Of a stretch of DNA of 64,000 nucleotides, positions 41,751-52,200 are shown piece after piece. Positions within the stretch are counted from its first letter, which is position 1, and every line of letters starts with the position of its first letter. The position numbers and the translations under genes were made by a program. The stretch comes from Pseudomicrostroma phylloplanum (lineage: Eukaryota > Basidiomycota > Exobasidiomycetes > Microstromatales): the NCBI GenBank assembly GCA_039545275.1, contig BCHS01000008.1:372001-436000 (forward strand), read 5' to 3'. Under the pieces are notes generated by a model, which was not told where the DNA came from, did not search any database, and saw only the letters and a program-made list of their open reading frames with translations.

Positions 41751-43738
41751 ATGAAGCTCGACGCCACAGACCTGCGGTACATCCTCCCAGAGGAGTTCCG
41801 CATCCTCAAGGCCGTAGAGCAGGGCTCGCGCGCTCACCATGTAGTGCCCGCTTCGGTCATTGCCCAGCTCTCGGGCCTGCAGCATTCTGGACTGAACAAG
41901 GTCATGGGCAGTCTGGCAAAGAGAAACTTGATTGCCAGAGAGCAACACATCAAATACGATGGGTACCGGTTGACTTATGGAGGCTATGACTTCTTGGCCG
42001 TCAGAGCATTGAAAGAGAAGGAGCATGTAGAGGCGGTGGGACACAGAGTCGGTGTGGGTAAAGAAAGTGGTGAGTATGCATTGCAAGCAGAAGGGATCAA
42101 GGTAGCTACGTTGCTATCAACGCAGGTCTGACGCCCTTTCATCCTGAATTCGCCCTGTCCCAGACATCTACCTCGTCTCTGCTGGAGCTCCGGACTATGA
42201 GAATCGCATCCTGAAAATTCACCGCCTGGGTAGGATATCTTTCCGCGCGGTCAAGGAGAAGCGAGACTACACAAATAAGAATGCCAATCGCCAGAACTTT
42301 AGTTGGATGTTCCTGAGCCGACTGGCTGCTGCGAAGGAGTATCAGTTCATGCAGGTAAGTAGACCTGGTGGTACCTGGACGATCTCCGCTCCACGCCGCT
42401 CACATCGTCTCTTCAATTCTTTGCCGTCCCCCCTCTCAGGCGCTCCATGAGCATGGCTTCCCCGTCCCTATACCCTATGGTCAGTCGCGCCACTCGGTGG
42501 TGATGTCTCTGATCGATGCATACCCCCTCCGCCAGATTGCAGAGATCCCAAAGGATCAGATTCCTCTACTCTATTCGGCTCTCATGAGCCTCATCGTACG
42601 CCTAGGCAAAGCAGGTCTCATCCACGGAGACTTTAACGAGTTCAATCTCCTCATCAGGGAGAAGCGGACCCCTGAGGAGGAAGAACATGAGCAAGCTCAT
42701 GACCCATTCAAACAGTACCCTTCTAATGGTCCGTTCGGGCAGAAGGTCGGGACTGAGCCTCCACCGGAGCTAGCAGAGGGCGAGAAGTGGGAGGAGGGCA
42801 AGAACTTTGCGAGGATCGTCGCCACGCCCTCGACAAGCGCGAATGGTGGGGCCTCAGAGTCTTCCGGCGAGGACGAGGATGAAGAGCAACAAGAGTCCGA
42901 AGACGAAGATGCAGTGAACCAAGACGAGTCGCCCATCCACCTCTCCGATGGCGCAACCGTGGAACCGATCCTCATCGACTTTCCGCAGATGATCTCTGTG
43001 CTACATCCCAACGCAGACTACTATTTCAACCGCGATGTCCAATGTGTACGTCGCTTCTTCAGACGGCGCTTCAGGTTCATCAGTGAGGAGTTCCCGAAGT
43101 TTAGGGATGTGCGGCCCGGAGACGTCAAGGAGTGGGATGGACAGAGGAGAGAAAGGGAGAAGAGACGAGAGCGTCTGGGCTTCAGAGTCCCCCCGTCTTC
43201 CCAAGAGGCGGTCGGTGGAGAGGTCAGCTCGGATGACGACAATGCCGACCTTGGTGTCTACCTCGATCTGGACGTCCTTACTAAGGCGAGCGGCTACTTG
43301 ACCGAGGTCAAGAAGCGTGGAGAGTACGAGGAGCTAGACCAGTACATGGCCAGGATGCGCATGGACGGCAGTGGGGATGAAGACCTCAGCGAAGACGAAG
43401 AGGATGTAGACGAGAGCGAAGAGGACGAGGAGGCAGAGGAGGAGGATCTCGAAGGCGAAGGGGCCGGTGACGAGCCGAAGACACTCGACCTGATGCCTCC
43501 GTCTGAGGTGGAGCCCCCTCTTGGTCCGCGATCGAAGCGCAAGCCGGCTGCTGGACCGAAGGTGGTGGATGAAGAGGAGGCCAGCTCTCATGCAAAGCTC
43601 ATTGCGCAACGGATTGCAAACGAGCGCTCCACTCGGAAGAAGCAGGAGCTGAAGCACCACAGCAAGGGCAAGACGGGCAGGACGCACCCCGGTGGCAAGG
43701 GCAGGAGCGAGAGCGTCAAGGATGCCTCTGTCTTCTGA
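41751..43738 (+). CDS. RIO2: RIO2 atypical protein kinase/ATPase
   Basis: Exons 41751-42069, 42164-42354 and 42440-43738 give 602 residues. Rio2 acts in late cytoplasmic maturation of the 40S ribosomal subunit. The N-terminal winged helix (MKLDATDLRYILPEEFRIL...GLNKVMGSLAKRNLI) is followed by the kinase lobe with RISFRAVKEKRDY. The catalytic loop LIHGDFNEFNLL has D234, and the metal-binding LIDFPQMIS has D350. In other RIO2 proteins these lie within about 20 residues; here about 100 Glu/Asp/Ser-rich residues are inserted. A C-terminal acidic region and basic KKQELKHHSKGK tail follow. ATG 41751 is the first in-frame ATG; the frame is open upstream without one. It is divergent from the SNAPC3-like gene (252 bp). 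Confidence 0.95.
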
Positions 43739-43970
43739 TTGGGTCAGAGGTACGGGATGGGGATGGAGCCACTTGTATTATAATCATGTCAATCTCATTT
43801 CCTCTACTTATTCGGATCCGCGCCGTCTGTCTAGTCCAGGTTGTCGAAGGAGCGCTCGGGCCACCCCGTTCATCTCCCTTTCCGCATCCTTAGCCAACTT
43901 ATACCAAGTCCGTATCGCCACACTCACCTCGCTGGCTGTAGGCCTTCTTGTTGCACGCCTCTGCCTCGCC

Positions 43971-45209
43971 ATGCCCACTAAACGCTTCGTACCTTCGCCA
44001 AAGAAGGAAGATGCAAGCCTTGAGCCGTCGGTCTCGACTTCGGCCCTCCCCTCTGTTGCCGGCGCGCAAGAAGGCAAAGACTGGAAGATGAGGACGATGA
44101 GACAGACGACGTTGCGCTCCTTTCGTCCATCCATTCCGCGAGCCGGTGAGGAACAGTCAGAGGGAGCCATCCTTAAGGATCGTCCACGGAAGCGAGTCAA
44201 GGTCGAAGCCGACCACAAGGAGCAGGCAAAGGGCGCGGACGACGGTGAGCTCTCCAACTCTACCACTCGTCCGTTTTCTCCGTCCCCACCTCCTCCCCGC
44301 ATCCCCAGCGACTTCAAGCAAGTCACCTCACCCTCCTTCCTCACTTCAACTTCAACTCCCATCCCAGGTGTGCACTATTTCCCCTCTCTCATTCCCCCTC
44401 CTCTAGCCTCAGAATGGTACCACTCCCTCCTCTCCCTCGAAGGGTGGTACCACCCCACTCTTCGCATGTACGGCAAGGAGATCACACAAAGTCGCGCCAT
44501 CATTGCTTTTAGTAAAGTGTCTGGATTGAAGTTGAAGTATAGTGGGCAAGAGGTAGAGATGCGAGAGTGGCCAGAAGTGCTGAGGGGGATGGAGAGGAGG
44601 TGTAGAGAGGTGATTGGGGAGGAGGTGAGGTTTAATCATGCGATGCTGAATTGGTATGCTGATGGGTGAGTGGGGTTGGTGGTGCGGAATGCAGTCGATG
44701 TGCGGCAATGCTGAAAAGAGTCTCAACTCTCCGCCCTCGATGGTGTAGAGATACGCATATTGGGCGCCATTCGGACAATTGCGAGTAACACCTCAAAGAA
44801 CATCATCCAAGTCGCCGCGCTGACCACTCCCGCTATCCACCCTCCCTCCAATTCAGTGGAAAACAAGGTCATCGTCACCCTCTCACTGGGCGCTCCTCGT
44901 ACATGGGTCATGACCAAACGGCCGCCAAAGGGTGCGCAAGCGGCTGCAAAGCGCAACGGTGAGAAGCTGGCAAAGACGGAGACGCACAAGTGGACGGTCG
45001 AGGCGGGATCGCTGCTGCTGATGCAGGGCAAGTGTCAGGAAGAGTGGTACCATGAGATTCCAAAGGAAAGTAAGATCAAGGAGGGGAGGATCGTGAGTAC
45101 GCTCATGTGTCGCCACGTGCGGCGACAGAGCCTGGAATCATATGCTCACTCACGTTTCTCATTCTCCCTACATCAGTCGGTCACTCTGCGTCAGCTTGTG
45201 TACGACTGA
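43971..45209 (+). CDS. AlkB-family 2-oxoglutarate dioxygenase (ALKBH2/3-like)
   Basis: Exons 43971-44665, 44749-44780, 44857-45092 and 45177-45209 give 331 residues. AlkB proteins oxidatively remove methyl groups from nucleic acids. Landmarks are RFNHAMLNWYADG, then the iron site H239-S-D241 in IGRHSDN, VIVTLSLGAPRTWVM, GSLLLMQG, distal H308 in EWYHEIP, and the 2OG-binding arginines in GRI joined to SVTLRQ. The N-terminal ~115 residues are disordered, with KRVKVE possibly nuclear. Exon 2 is only 32 nt; its 3' boundary is best placed at a GC donor (GCGAGT), because the nearby GT site breaks the frame and no acceptor in frame repairs it. The product then reads HSDNLENKVIV, as expected for the family. 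Confidence 0.87.
44781..44856 (+). other. Probable GC-AG intron in the AlkB-family gene
   Basis: A 76-bp intron beginning GCGAGT and ending ATTCAG, with a CTGAC branch-like site. It joins HSDN to LENKVIVTLSLG in frame. The alternative GT donor 4 bp downstream (GTAACA) gives a frameshift. Confidence 0.65.
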
Positions 45210-45776
45210 GTTGGCAATATCATCGGCGCAATTGTATCCTCCACAACTGCCACTGTGCCCAGGTGAATTTGGCCTGCGAACGAGCTCAAGCCATGTGTCG
45301 CCACTGCGCCTACCGCATAAGCAGCGCCTTCGAGCGAGGCGGGTCTCCCCATAGTGGACGGAGGGCGGCTGACTTGACCTCTGCGAGGTAGTGGAGACTA
45401 TCGGAAACTGCTGCCACTGGAAGTCAGACGCCCGCAAATGTAATGCGGTCCTAAGCCTGGATCTGTGGTAACGTGATCGAGTGGCCGTCCATGTCTGCCT
45501 ATCCCCGCTCTGCCTCGCACGGGCGGCGGGGGGCTGGCAGGGTGCGTGACTGAGTGAGCGGCAGAGGCGTGCGTCAGGAGGCGAAGCTCATCTCTGCCCC
45601 GACGCCACCCGATTCACCAGAGCCACATGGCGGGCGCAGGCTGAAAACGCCGAACGGAAGGCCGCCGCCGCTTCCCTTGAAGTAGAATATTCTCCGTACC
45701 ATAGATACATACACGTACAATAGACGGGTCTCTCTAATCAACCCTCTTCCCCTCCTCTCTCCCCATAGTCGCCACA
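45210..45776. other. Intergenic region, 0.57 kb
   Basis: 3' flank of the AlkB-family gene and promoter of the dioxygenase gene. No gene or repeat is recognised. A pyrimidine-rich stretch (CCTCTTCCCCTCCTCTCTCCCC) lies just before the ATG, as in other genes of this window. Confidence 0.6.
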
Positions 45777-47981
45777 ATGGCATCCTCATTGTCCTTGCCA
45801 TCGTCCGCAGGCAAGCAGAGGGCTGCCTCGCCGGTGCGCCAGCCCATCTTCCCTCGATGGCCCGAATCCAACGAAGAATCAGAGTACTGGGAGGCGCCAC
45901 CTGACCATTTCCTGGCCCAACAGGACAAGGCTACCTCTAGACTCTACCCAGCATCTTCCGCATCCCTCGAGTATGCCTATGTCGATCAGCAGGAAGCACA
46001 GGCTGGGCCCAGTCGGGAAGCGTCTGCTTCTGAGGGCGCCTCGTCGCCACTACCACTCGCCGGGCTGGCTCTCTTCATGGAAGCCTCGGCAGGAGCGCCC
46101 ACAGCAGCGCCGGCCATCCCTGTCGGCATGCCAGACACCACCACTCTCGCTGGTGCCGATTTCGACATCGATGTTCGTTCCGGTTTCCTGCCTCCCGAGG
46201 CGCCTCTGGATCAGCTCCCAGCCGAGTTGCCCGAGTATCAGTGGGAGCATATGCTGCAGCAAGCCCGTGCCGTGGGCCTCAAGATCAATGGCGGAGGTGT
46301 AGCTGTGGATGATGCTGAGAGGGCTCGATACAGAAGGTGGAGGAGAGCCATGCGAGAGCTCTCTCCGGTCACTCCATCGCACAAGCTACGGACAGATATC
46401 CGCTATGCAAGAAGAGGACATGTAGTCCTCACCTTTCTTGCCCACTTCTACATCCACTCGCAGCCTCAAGCACCTCTGCTGGCTCACAAGGCTGCTCAGG
46501 GTTCGAAGACTACCTCGACCAATCGATGGTTGTCTTCGCTGTGGGCAGGCAAGCGAAGTGGAATGTCCAACGAGCAGATGGCGCAGGACGCCCAAGACGC
46601 GCGAGATGAGCTCGAGGGCAAGTATGCCGCTCGTTTGCCTGCATCTATCTCGGTACCTCTCCTCCTCCTCTCTTCTCAGTTGGACTTGCCGCCCGTCTTG
46701 ACGTACGCCGACACCGTGCTTTGGAATTGGCGATTCAAGGACCCCTCTCAGGGTCTCGTCGCCTCCAACCTCGAGATTGTTGAGACTTTCTCTGGCACGC
46801 CCTCCGAGGACCACTTCTTCCTCACTAGTCTTCTCATCGAGCTCAGGGGAGTCACCGCCCTCGACATCATGCGAGTCTGTCTCGATGAGTGTTTTCTGGG
46901 AGACTCGGTCGCCAAGCGACGAGTAGCCAATTACCTCGACATCTTGGTCGAAGTCATTGGCGATCTAGAGCAGATCCTCCGGGATGTTAGGACCGACTGC
47001 GAGCCGCCGACTTTCTACTGGGCCATCCGTCCTTGGTTCCGAGGTGGTGACTCTTCCCCTCATCAGACCAAGGGGTGGATCTACCCGGCCAATGAGTGGG
47101 AAGACTCCTTGCCCTCTGAGTCTCTCACTCCGCGACTCTTTACAGGTCCTTCTGCAGGTCAGTCTTCCCTCATCCACGCACTCGACGTCTTCTTCGATGT
47201 CGACCATGCCGGAACAAAGGCCAGGGTGAATCGCCCACCAAGGAGGGCAGTCGATCGCAACGGACAGGTCAACGCAGATGCGACGGACCTCCCAGAGGAC
47301 GCAACGTTCATGCAGAGGATGCAGCTTTACATGCCTGGACAGCATCGACGCTTCCTCACCCACTTGCAGAGCCTGCGAGCAGACGTCGCCACTGCGCCTG
47401 CTCTGCCTGTCGAGATGAGCGAAGGCGACGCTCCCCAAAATGCACCCGAAGAGGAAACCCCACTGCGCCATCTCGCCGCGACAACTCTAGCCTCCTCGCC
47501 CACGCACGCCCTGCCAAAGAAGTACGACGCAGCACTAGGCGCGCTCCGCTCCCTCCGCGACGAGCACATGCGCATCGCAACGCTCTACATTGTCTCCCAG
47601 GCTCGCTCTAAGCCTCCCCCCGAGTACGCTGCGCTTAATGCAGAATTTGTTGGAGGGACATTGGAGCCAAAGCAGAAGGAACAGAAGGAGCAGCAGCAGC
47701 TTAAGAGGAGAGCAGAGCACGAGGCAGAAGAGGAGAAGAAGGAAGAGATGGCCATGGCCATGGCGAAGCTGGAAGCCGAGGTAGAGGACAAGGGCGCAAA
47801 GGGCACTGGAGGCACCAATCTCGTGCAGTTCCTCAAGGCGTGCAGGATCAACACTGTTGAGACGCTCTTGGGAGAGGCAAAGGCACAGGCTGAGGTTCAG
47901 GCTGAGGCTGCTGCGCCTCAGGAGAAGGCGGCCGAGGTGCATTCGTCAGATTCGCCTCGCAAGAGGCAGAGGAGTCAGTGA
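45777..47981 (+). CDS. BNA2: Indoleamine 2,3-dioxygenase
   Basis: A single exon of 734 codons. The heme enzyme opens the indole ring of tryptophan to N-formylkynurenine, the first step toward NAD+ in fungi. Family landmarks are LPPVLTYADTVLWNW (about 305-319), FYWAIRPWFRGG (about 412-423), SLIHALDVFFDVDH, YMPGQHRRFL, LRDEHMRIATLYIV with the proximal heme ligand H597, and GTGGTNLVQFLK (about 676-687). The family is usually 400-480 residues; extra length here comes from a Ser/Ala-rich N-terminus (~120), loops near KTTSTNRWLSSLWAGKRSG, and a Gln/Lys/Glu segment before GTGGTN. Fungi often carry several paralogues, so the BNA2 name reflects family, not proven orthology. Confidence 0.9.
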   Translation: MASSLSLPSSAGKQRAASPVRQPIFPRWPESNEESEYWEAPPDHFLAQQDKATSRLYPASSASLEYAYVDQQEAQAGPSREASASEGASSPLPLAGLALFMEASAGAPTAAPAIPVGMPDTTTLAGADFDIDVRSGFLPPEAPLDQLPAELPEYQWEHMLQQARAVGLKINGGGVAVDDAERARYRRWRRAMRELSPVTPSHKLRTDIRYARRGHVVLTFLAHFYIHSQPQAPLLAHKAAQGSKTTSTNRWLSSLWAGKRSGMSNEQMAQDAQDARDELEGKYAARLPASISVPLLLLSSQLDLPPVLTYADTVLWNWRFKDPSQGLVASNLEIVETFSGTPSEDHFFLTSLLIELRGVTALDIMRVCLDECFLGDSVAKRRVANYLDILVEVIGDLEQILRDVRTDCEPPTFYWAIRPWFRGGDSSPHQTKGWIYPANEWEDSLPSESLTPRLFTGPSAGQSSLIHALDVFFDVDHAGTKARVNRPPRRAVDRNGQVNADATDLPEDATFMQRMQLYMPGQHRRFLTHLQSLRADVATAPALPVEMSEGDAPQNAPEEETPLRHLAATTLASSPTHALPKKYDAALGALRSLRDEHMRIATLYIVSQARSKPPPEYAALNAEFVGGTLEPKQKEQKEQQQLKRRAEHEAEEEKKEEMAMAMAKLEAEVEDKGAKGTGGTNLVQFLKACRINTVETLLGEAKAQAEVQAEAAAPQEKAAEVHSSDSPRKRQRSQ

Positions 47982-48261
47982 GGCTGAGGCGAGCTGTCTC
48001 CTACACTAGAAGCTTCATCGAAATCGCATCATCCCCCTCTGTGTTCATATGCGTAGCGTATATTTTAGCATAGACAGTGTGGCCTTGGCGCCAGCATCGC
48101 ATTACTTTGAATCTTTGCGTGTGTGTTCGAAACACTGTGCGTGTTGTATTGGCGGAAGCGCATGCATTCGCATTTAGTTTGTACACGTCTTGTCGACAAA
48201 CGCAAGTGCACAAACATCAACACCCTCTCCCCTCACCCCTCAGCATCCTGCCCGCCCATCA

Positions 48262-50936
48262 TCACCAAGGCACATCCCCGTCCGCATCAACACCATATTC
48301 ATCTCCCACTCCAGCGGCCCCATCAGACCCAGCAAAATCCGCCGGGTCGAACAAGTCCAAGTTCCTGCTCCGCGTACGGTCCGCAAGCTCGTGTCGACCT
48401 CCGAGGTCTAGACTGATACGCAAAGTCTCCCATAGACTATGGCTATTCTCCCCCGATCCACCACCGCTACCGCTGCCGTTGTTACCGAGGTAGCGCTGTT
48501 GCTGTCTCTGGTCTACTTGCTGCAGGGTGAGTGCGGTGAAGCAGTGTGAAGCGGCCTCTTCGTGCATCTTCAAATTCAGACAGCTAATCGCCAGATTAAA
48601 GTGACATCTAGCGAAATCTGGCTTGAGCTCAAGGGCGTACCGGTAGTAGTGGAGTGCCTCTTCGGATCGACCGCTATTGCTTAGTACTGCACCGAGACGA
48701 TTGTAGAGGAGCCAGTCGTCTGGACGGGAAGAGATGGCAGCGCCGAAGCAGTCTACGGCTTTGGCGAAATCGTCGGTGGCGTTGAAGAGGACGCCTAGGG
48801 CGACTTGAACGTCGGCGTCTACTTGTGAGGTGCCGGAGCCGTGCCGAGCCATGGCTAGGAGGGTAGAGACGATGCGGTCGTGCTGCTCGCCGAAGCGGTT
48901 GAAGGTGCTGGTTGTGCTGGAGCTGCTCTCGATGGTGGAAGAACGAGCTCGTCCGTTTTGAGGGGATTGTTCACGCAGGCTGGCTCGGTGCGCAGAGACG
49001 ACATCGCTGTACTGCTGGCTCGCCTGGATCCACTTTTCGATACTCTCGTAGAGGGCCGCCTTGTCATTCTCATTTGTGTAGCTGACGGCAAGAGCCAACC
49101 AGGCTTCCTTCATCAGCGGGTTGATCTGAAGGGCACGATGCAGAGCGGCAATGGCCGACGTCTCGCGCTCGTTCTCTTGCTGCTTGACACCTAGGTTGTA
49201 CCAGGCCTCTGAGTCAGTAGGGTCCTGCTGTACGGCTGCTTCGCTCTCGAGGATGGAGCGAATGTCGGCAGATACATCCACAGAGTGCATGGCATGGGTG
49301 CGGGTAGTCTGCAGGTACGGATTGTCCTGCTGGAATTGGTACCGCGGGACATTGGCAGTTGTGAAAGCCGAGGACAGAGAAGATCTCAGTCCACTGGGCC
49401 CAGCCTCAAATGCATCCCAGTCCGCCTGCAGCTTGTCCCACTCGGCAGCCTGAGCTCCACGAACGCCTCGCCCTTTCGTACCCTCCCACCTGCGGCCCAC
49501 AAAGTCCTCCCTGCTAGCTTCATCGATGTCTTCTTCCCATCCTGGCTTCAGTCGGGATTGAGCGCCAAAGACGCCAGCGTTGAGGTTCTGGTACTTTGCA
49601 AACTCGCGCGCTTCAGCATCGTCCTCTCTCATCCTGGCAGCCGTATCGCCTCCGTCGCCAACAAAGGCGTTACGTGCAGCTTGCTGACGAGCCTTTGCCT
49701 CGATGGCCTCACTGCGCGAGTCCTCCTCTGCCCACATGTCGTTGAGCCAGCTTCGATCCTGACCATAAGACTCCTGCATACCTGCCGGCATTTGCAGGTC
49801 GCCATTGGTGGCGCCCCTCGTGCGAAGATAGGCTGCGGCCTTGTCTCGCAGGGACTGATCGTTGATGGAGCTAGTGCTCTCCACCGCTTTTCCTTTGCCC
49901 TTAACATCCGCTCCCACCTCGGCTCGCGATCCCTGGACATTATCGACGATGTCCGTCCCCTGGATCCCCGCCTCACGATCCCTAAGCTTCTTCATCAGAT
50001 TGAGGAAGGCGCTATTCTGGAACTTGTCCGTCTTGTCGTGCTCGACGGAAGAGACGAGCTTCCCAGCCGTCTTGGCCAGCTCATCAGCCTCAAATGGAGT
50101 CGTCTCGGGGCGCACCTGCTGCGCCTCTGGAGGTAGCTGCTGAGGCTGAGGCTGCATCACTTGCCCCTCGGAGTCGTAGGCGGTGAAGGCTTCGCTCCAA
50201 ACCTTGTCGTCTGTCGCAGAGGCTGGTAGTGTGCGTACCTCTGACTGCTGGTGGTGACCTTGCTGGAGGCCCTCCATCGGAGAGGGACGGTACATGGACT
50301 GAGCGGGGCCGAAGCGGGGCTGGTAGCCCTGGCTGGGCCGCGTGGTGTAACTGGGAGTCATAGCCTGACGGGAGCTGTCCAGTCGGCTGGACGACATTGC
50401 CTGAGCATGCGACTGAGGACCCGCAGATGGGGCAGCAAGGAAGTCATTGGACCACCCATTGTTGACGGCGGCTGGCCCGGTGAAGTGCTGCTGAGGGTGT
50501 TGGGGCGCCTTGAAGCTTGCCTCAAAGTCCGGGTGGCGAGCTGAAGTGTGAGCTCCTGGAGGGCTCATCAGATGCCCGTTCATCGAGGGCAAGGCGCCGT
50601 GTAGCGGTGCGAGGTCCAGAGGCTGCTGGCCATGAGGACCAGACATGGGCTGGAACCCTTCCTGTTGGGCAGCAGGGCCACCGTTCTGGGCATGTTGAGA
50701 AGATCGGAAGGCCTGACAGAGACAAGAACGAAGTAGGGCTTCAGTGAGCGATCCCTGGAATGACACCTTTGCCGCCTCGCCACCGTACTCACCGAGGACG
50801 ATGAAGGGCCCGCTGCGCTGCCACTGCCATACCGTTCGAATTGCGAGCTGCGATCCTGCCCGAAGCGCTTGCCAAGGTTCTGCAGCGGGTTGGAAGGCCC
50901 ACAGGCGGTACCTCCCACCAAGTCAGAGAACGACAT
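48262..50936 (-). CDS. PEX5: Peroxisomal targeting signal receptor PEX5
   Basis: Minus-strand exons 50936-50793 and 50712-48262 give 864 residues; the 80-bp intron (GTGAGT...CTGTCAG) is in phase 0. Pex5 recognises C-terminal PTS1 signals and cycles through the peroxisomal membrane. Exon 1 carries the conserved N-terminal Cys12 (VGGTACGPSNPLQ), the expected site of recycling monoubiquitination. Several WxxxF/Y-like motifs (WSNDF, WSEAF, WLNDMW, WEEDI) would bind Pex14/Pex13. The TPR region includes DSEAWYNLGVKQQENE, INPLMKEAWLALAVSYTNE, DVQVALGVLFN, DWLLYNRLGAVLSNSGRSEEA and HFNLAISCLNLKMHEEA, the usual PTS1-binding array, and it is complete. It is divergent from ISA2. Confidence 0.95.
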
Positions 50937-51198
50937 GAGGGCAGCTATGCGATGGGTTGCTTTCCCGATGGTAAGGATGATAGGGTGTGTGTGGGGTGGG
51001 AGTGATAGCGTACTTGCGGAAGTGACACTTCGGTTGAAAGTTGCGCTGAGCCGGACTCGGGCCAGACAGTCGGGCCGAGGCAGAGAATTGTCGCTGAGCC
51101 TAGAGGCCGCGATTGGGTGGAGCTGGGAGGCGCTCCTTCGCTCTTGCAACCCCTTGTCCCCCGTACCACCACCTCGTATCTCTCATCATCCCCAAACC
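50937..51198. promoter_or_regulatory. Divergent promoter, PEX5 / ISA2
   Basis: 262 bp between opposed start codons. No named element recognised. Confidence 0.45.
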
Positions 51199-52038
51199 AT
51201 GATAGGCACAACCTCGACACGGGCTGTGGCAGCTCTCAGACATGCTGCTTCAGCCTCGGAGCAGTTGATGCCTGCCACCTCGTCACGCATGGCAAGCAGC
51301 CCCATTGCAAGCTCCAGCCGTATCAGTCTCGCCACACCCATCGCAGCGCCTCGCAGCAGACCTTTTGTCAGCATCCCCTCTAAGTTACCCCTCACTTCCT
51401 CTGGTCTACACAGCTCCCGTCAGCAGCAGCAGAAGCTCGTCGCTTCCACTCGCCTCACCCCTCCGTATCGTCGCACACTCGCCACGCACGCCCCTACTCT
51501 CACTTCCAAGCCCGAGAAGCCAGAAGAGCCAAACGTGTACAAGAAGGGCGACCCGACGATCCTCTTGACTGAGCGGGCGGTGAAGCAGCTACTGAAGATT
51601 GCTCTCAAGGACAAGGACAAGGCGGCAAGGCTTGGACTGAGGATCGCAGTCGAGCCGGGGGGATGTCATGGCTACCAATACAAGATGGAGCTGGAAGAGG
51701 CAGAGGGTGGGCAGGATGGGCCAGGAGAAGAGGATGACTTGTGAGTAGAGACCACGAAGCCAAGGAGCGCCTCAATATCATTCAAATTACTGACCCCGAC
51801 TCGTCTGACCTCTCGCCTTCCTCTCGTCCCCTTCATCAGTCGCTTTCAACCAACGCAAGAATCCGCCGATATCCCACCCCTACCGATCCTCATCGACTCC
51901 ATCTCCCTCACCCTCCTGCAGGGCTCCACAATAGACTATGTCACCGAGCTCATCGGATCGCAATTTGCCATCAAGGACAACCCACAGGCAAAGGGCGCAG
52001 GCTGTGGATGTGGTGTGAGTTGGGAGCCCATTGTTTGA
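51199..52038 (+). CDS. ISA2: Mitochondrial iron-sulfur assembly protein ISA2
   Basis: Exons 51199-51740 and 51840-52038 give 246 residues; the intron is 99 bp with GTGAGT donor. Isa2 works with Isa1 and Iba57 to make [4Fe-4S] clusters in the mitochondrial matrix. The first ~110 residues are Ser/Arg-rich with few acids, a typical long mitochondrial presequence. The A-type domain starts at ILLTERAVKQLLKIA. The conserved cysteines are visible: C156 in GGCHGYQY, and C236 and C238 in GAGCGCG. ATG 51199 was chosen because upstream in-frame sequence belongs to the divergent promoter and lacks an ATG in good context. Confidence 0.92.
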
Positions 52039-52200
52039 GGCAGAAGGACAGGGAGTGGGACAGCGTATGTTGTAATATACGAATCGAAGCGATGCGTAGT
52101 CAGAGCCGACACTGATGTGACTAGCCTGATCATTGGATGTGTCGGTACAAGTACATAAATGCATACTGCTCTTTGGCACCTCGAGCGCTGCTTCAGCTCA

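Noticed and set aside
12986..47981. A tryptophan-degradation cluster linking the cyclase-family gene and indoleamine dioxygenase.
   Set aside because: The genes are about 31 kb apart with unrelated housekeeping genes between them, and the cyclase is not the canonical kynurenine formamidase sequence.
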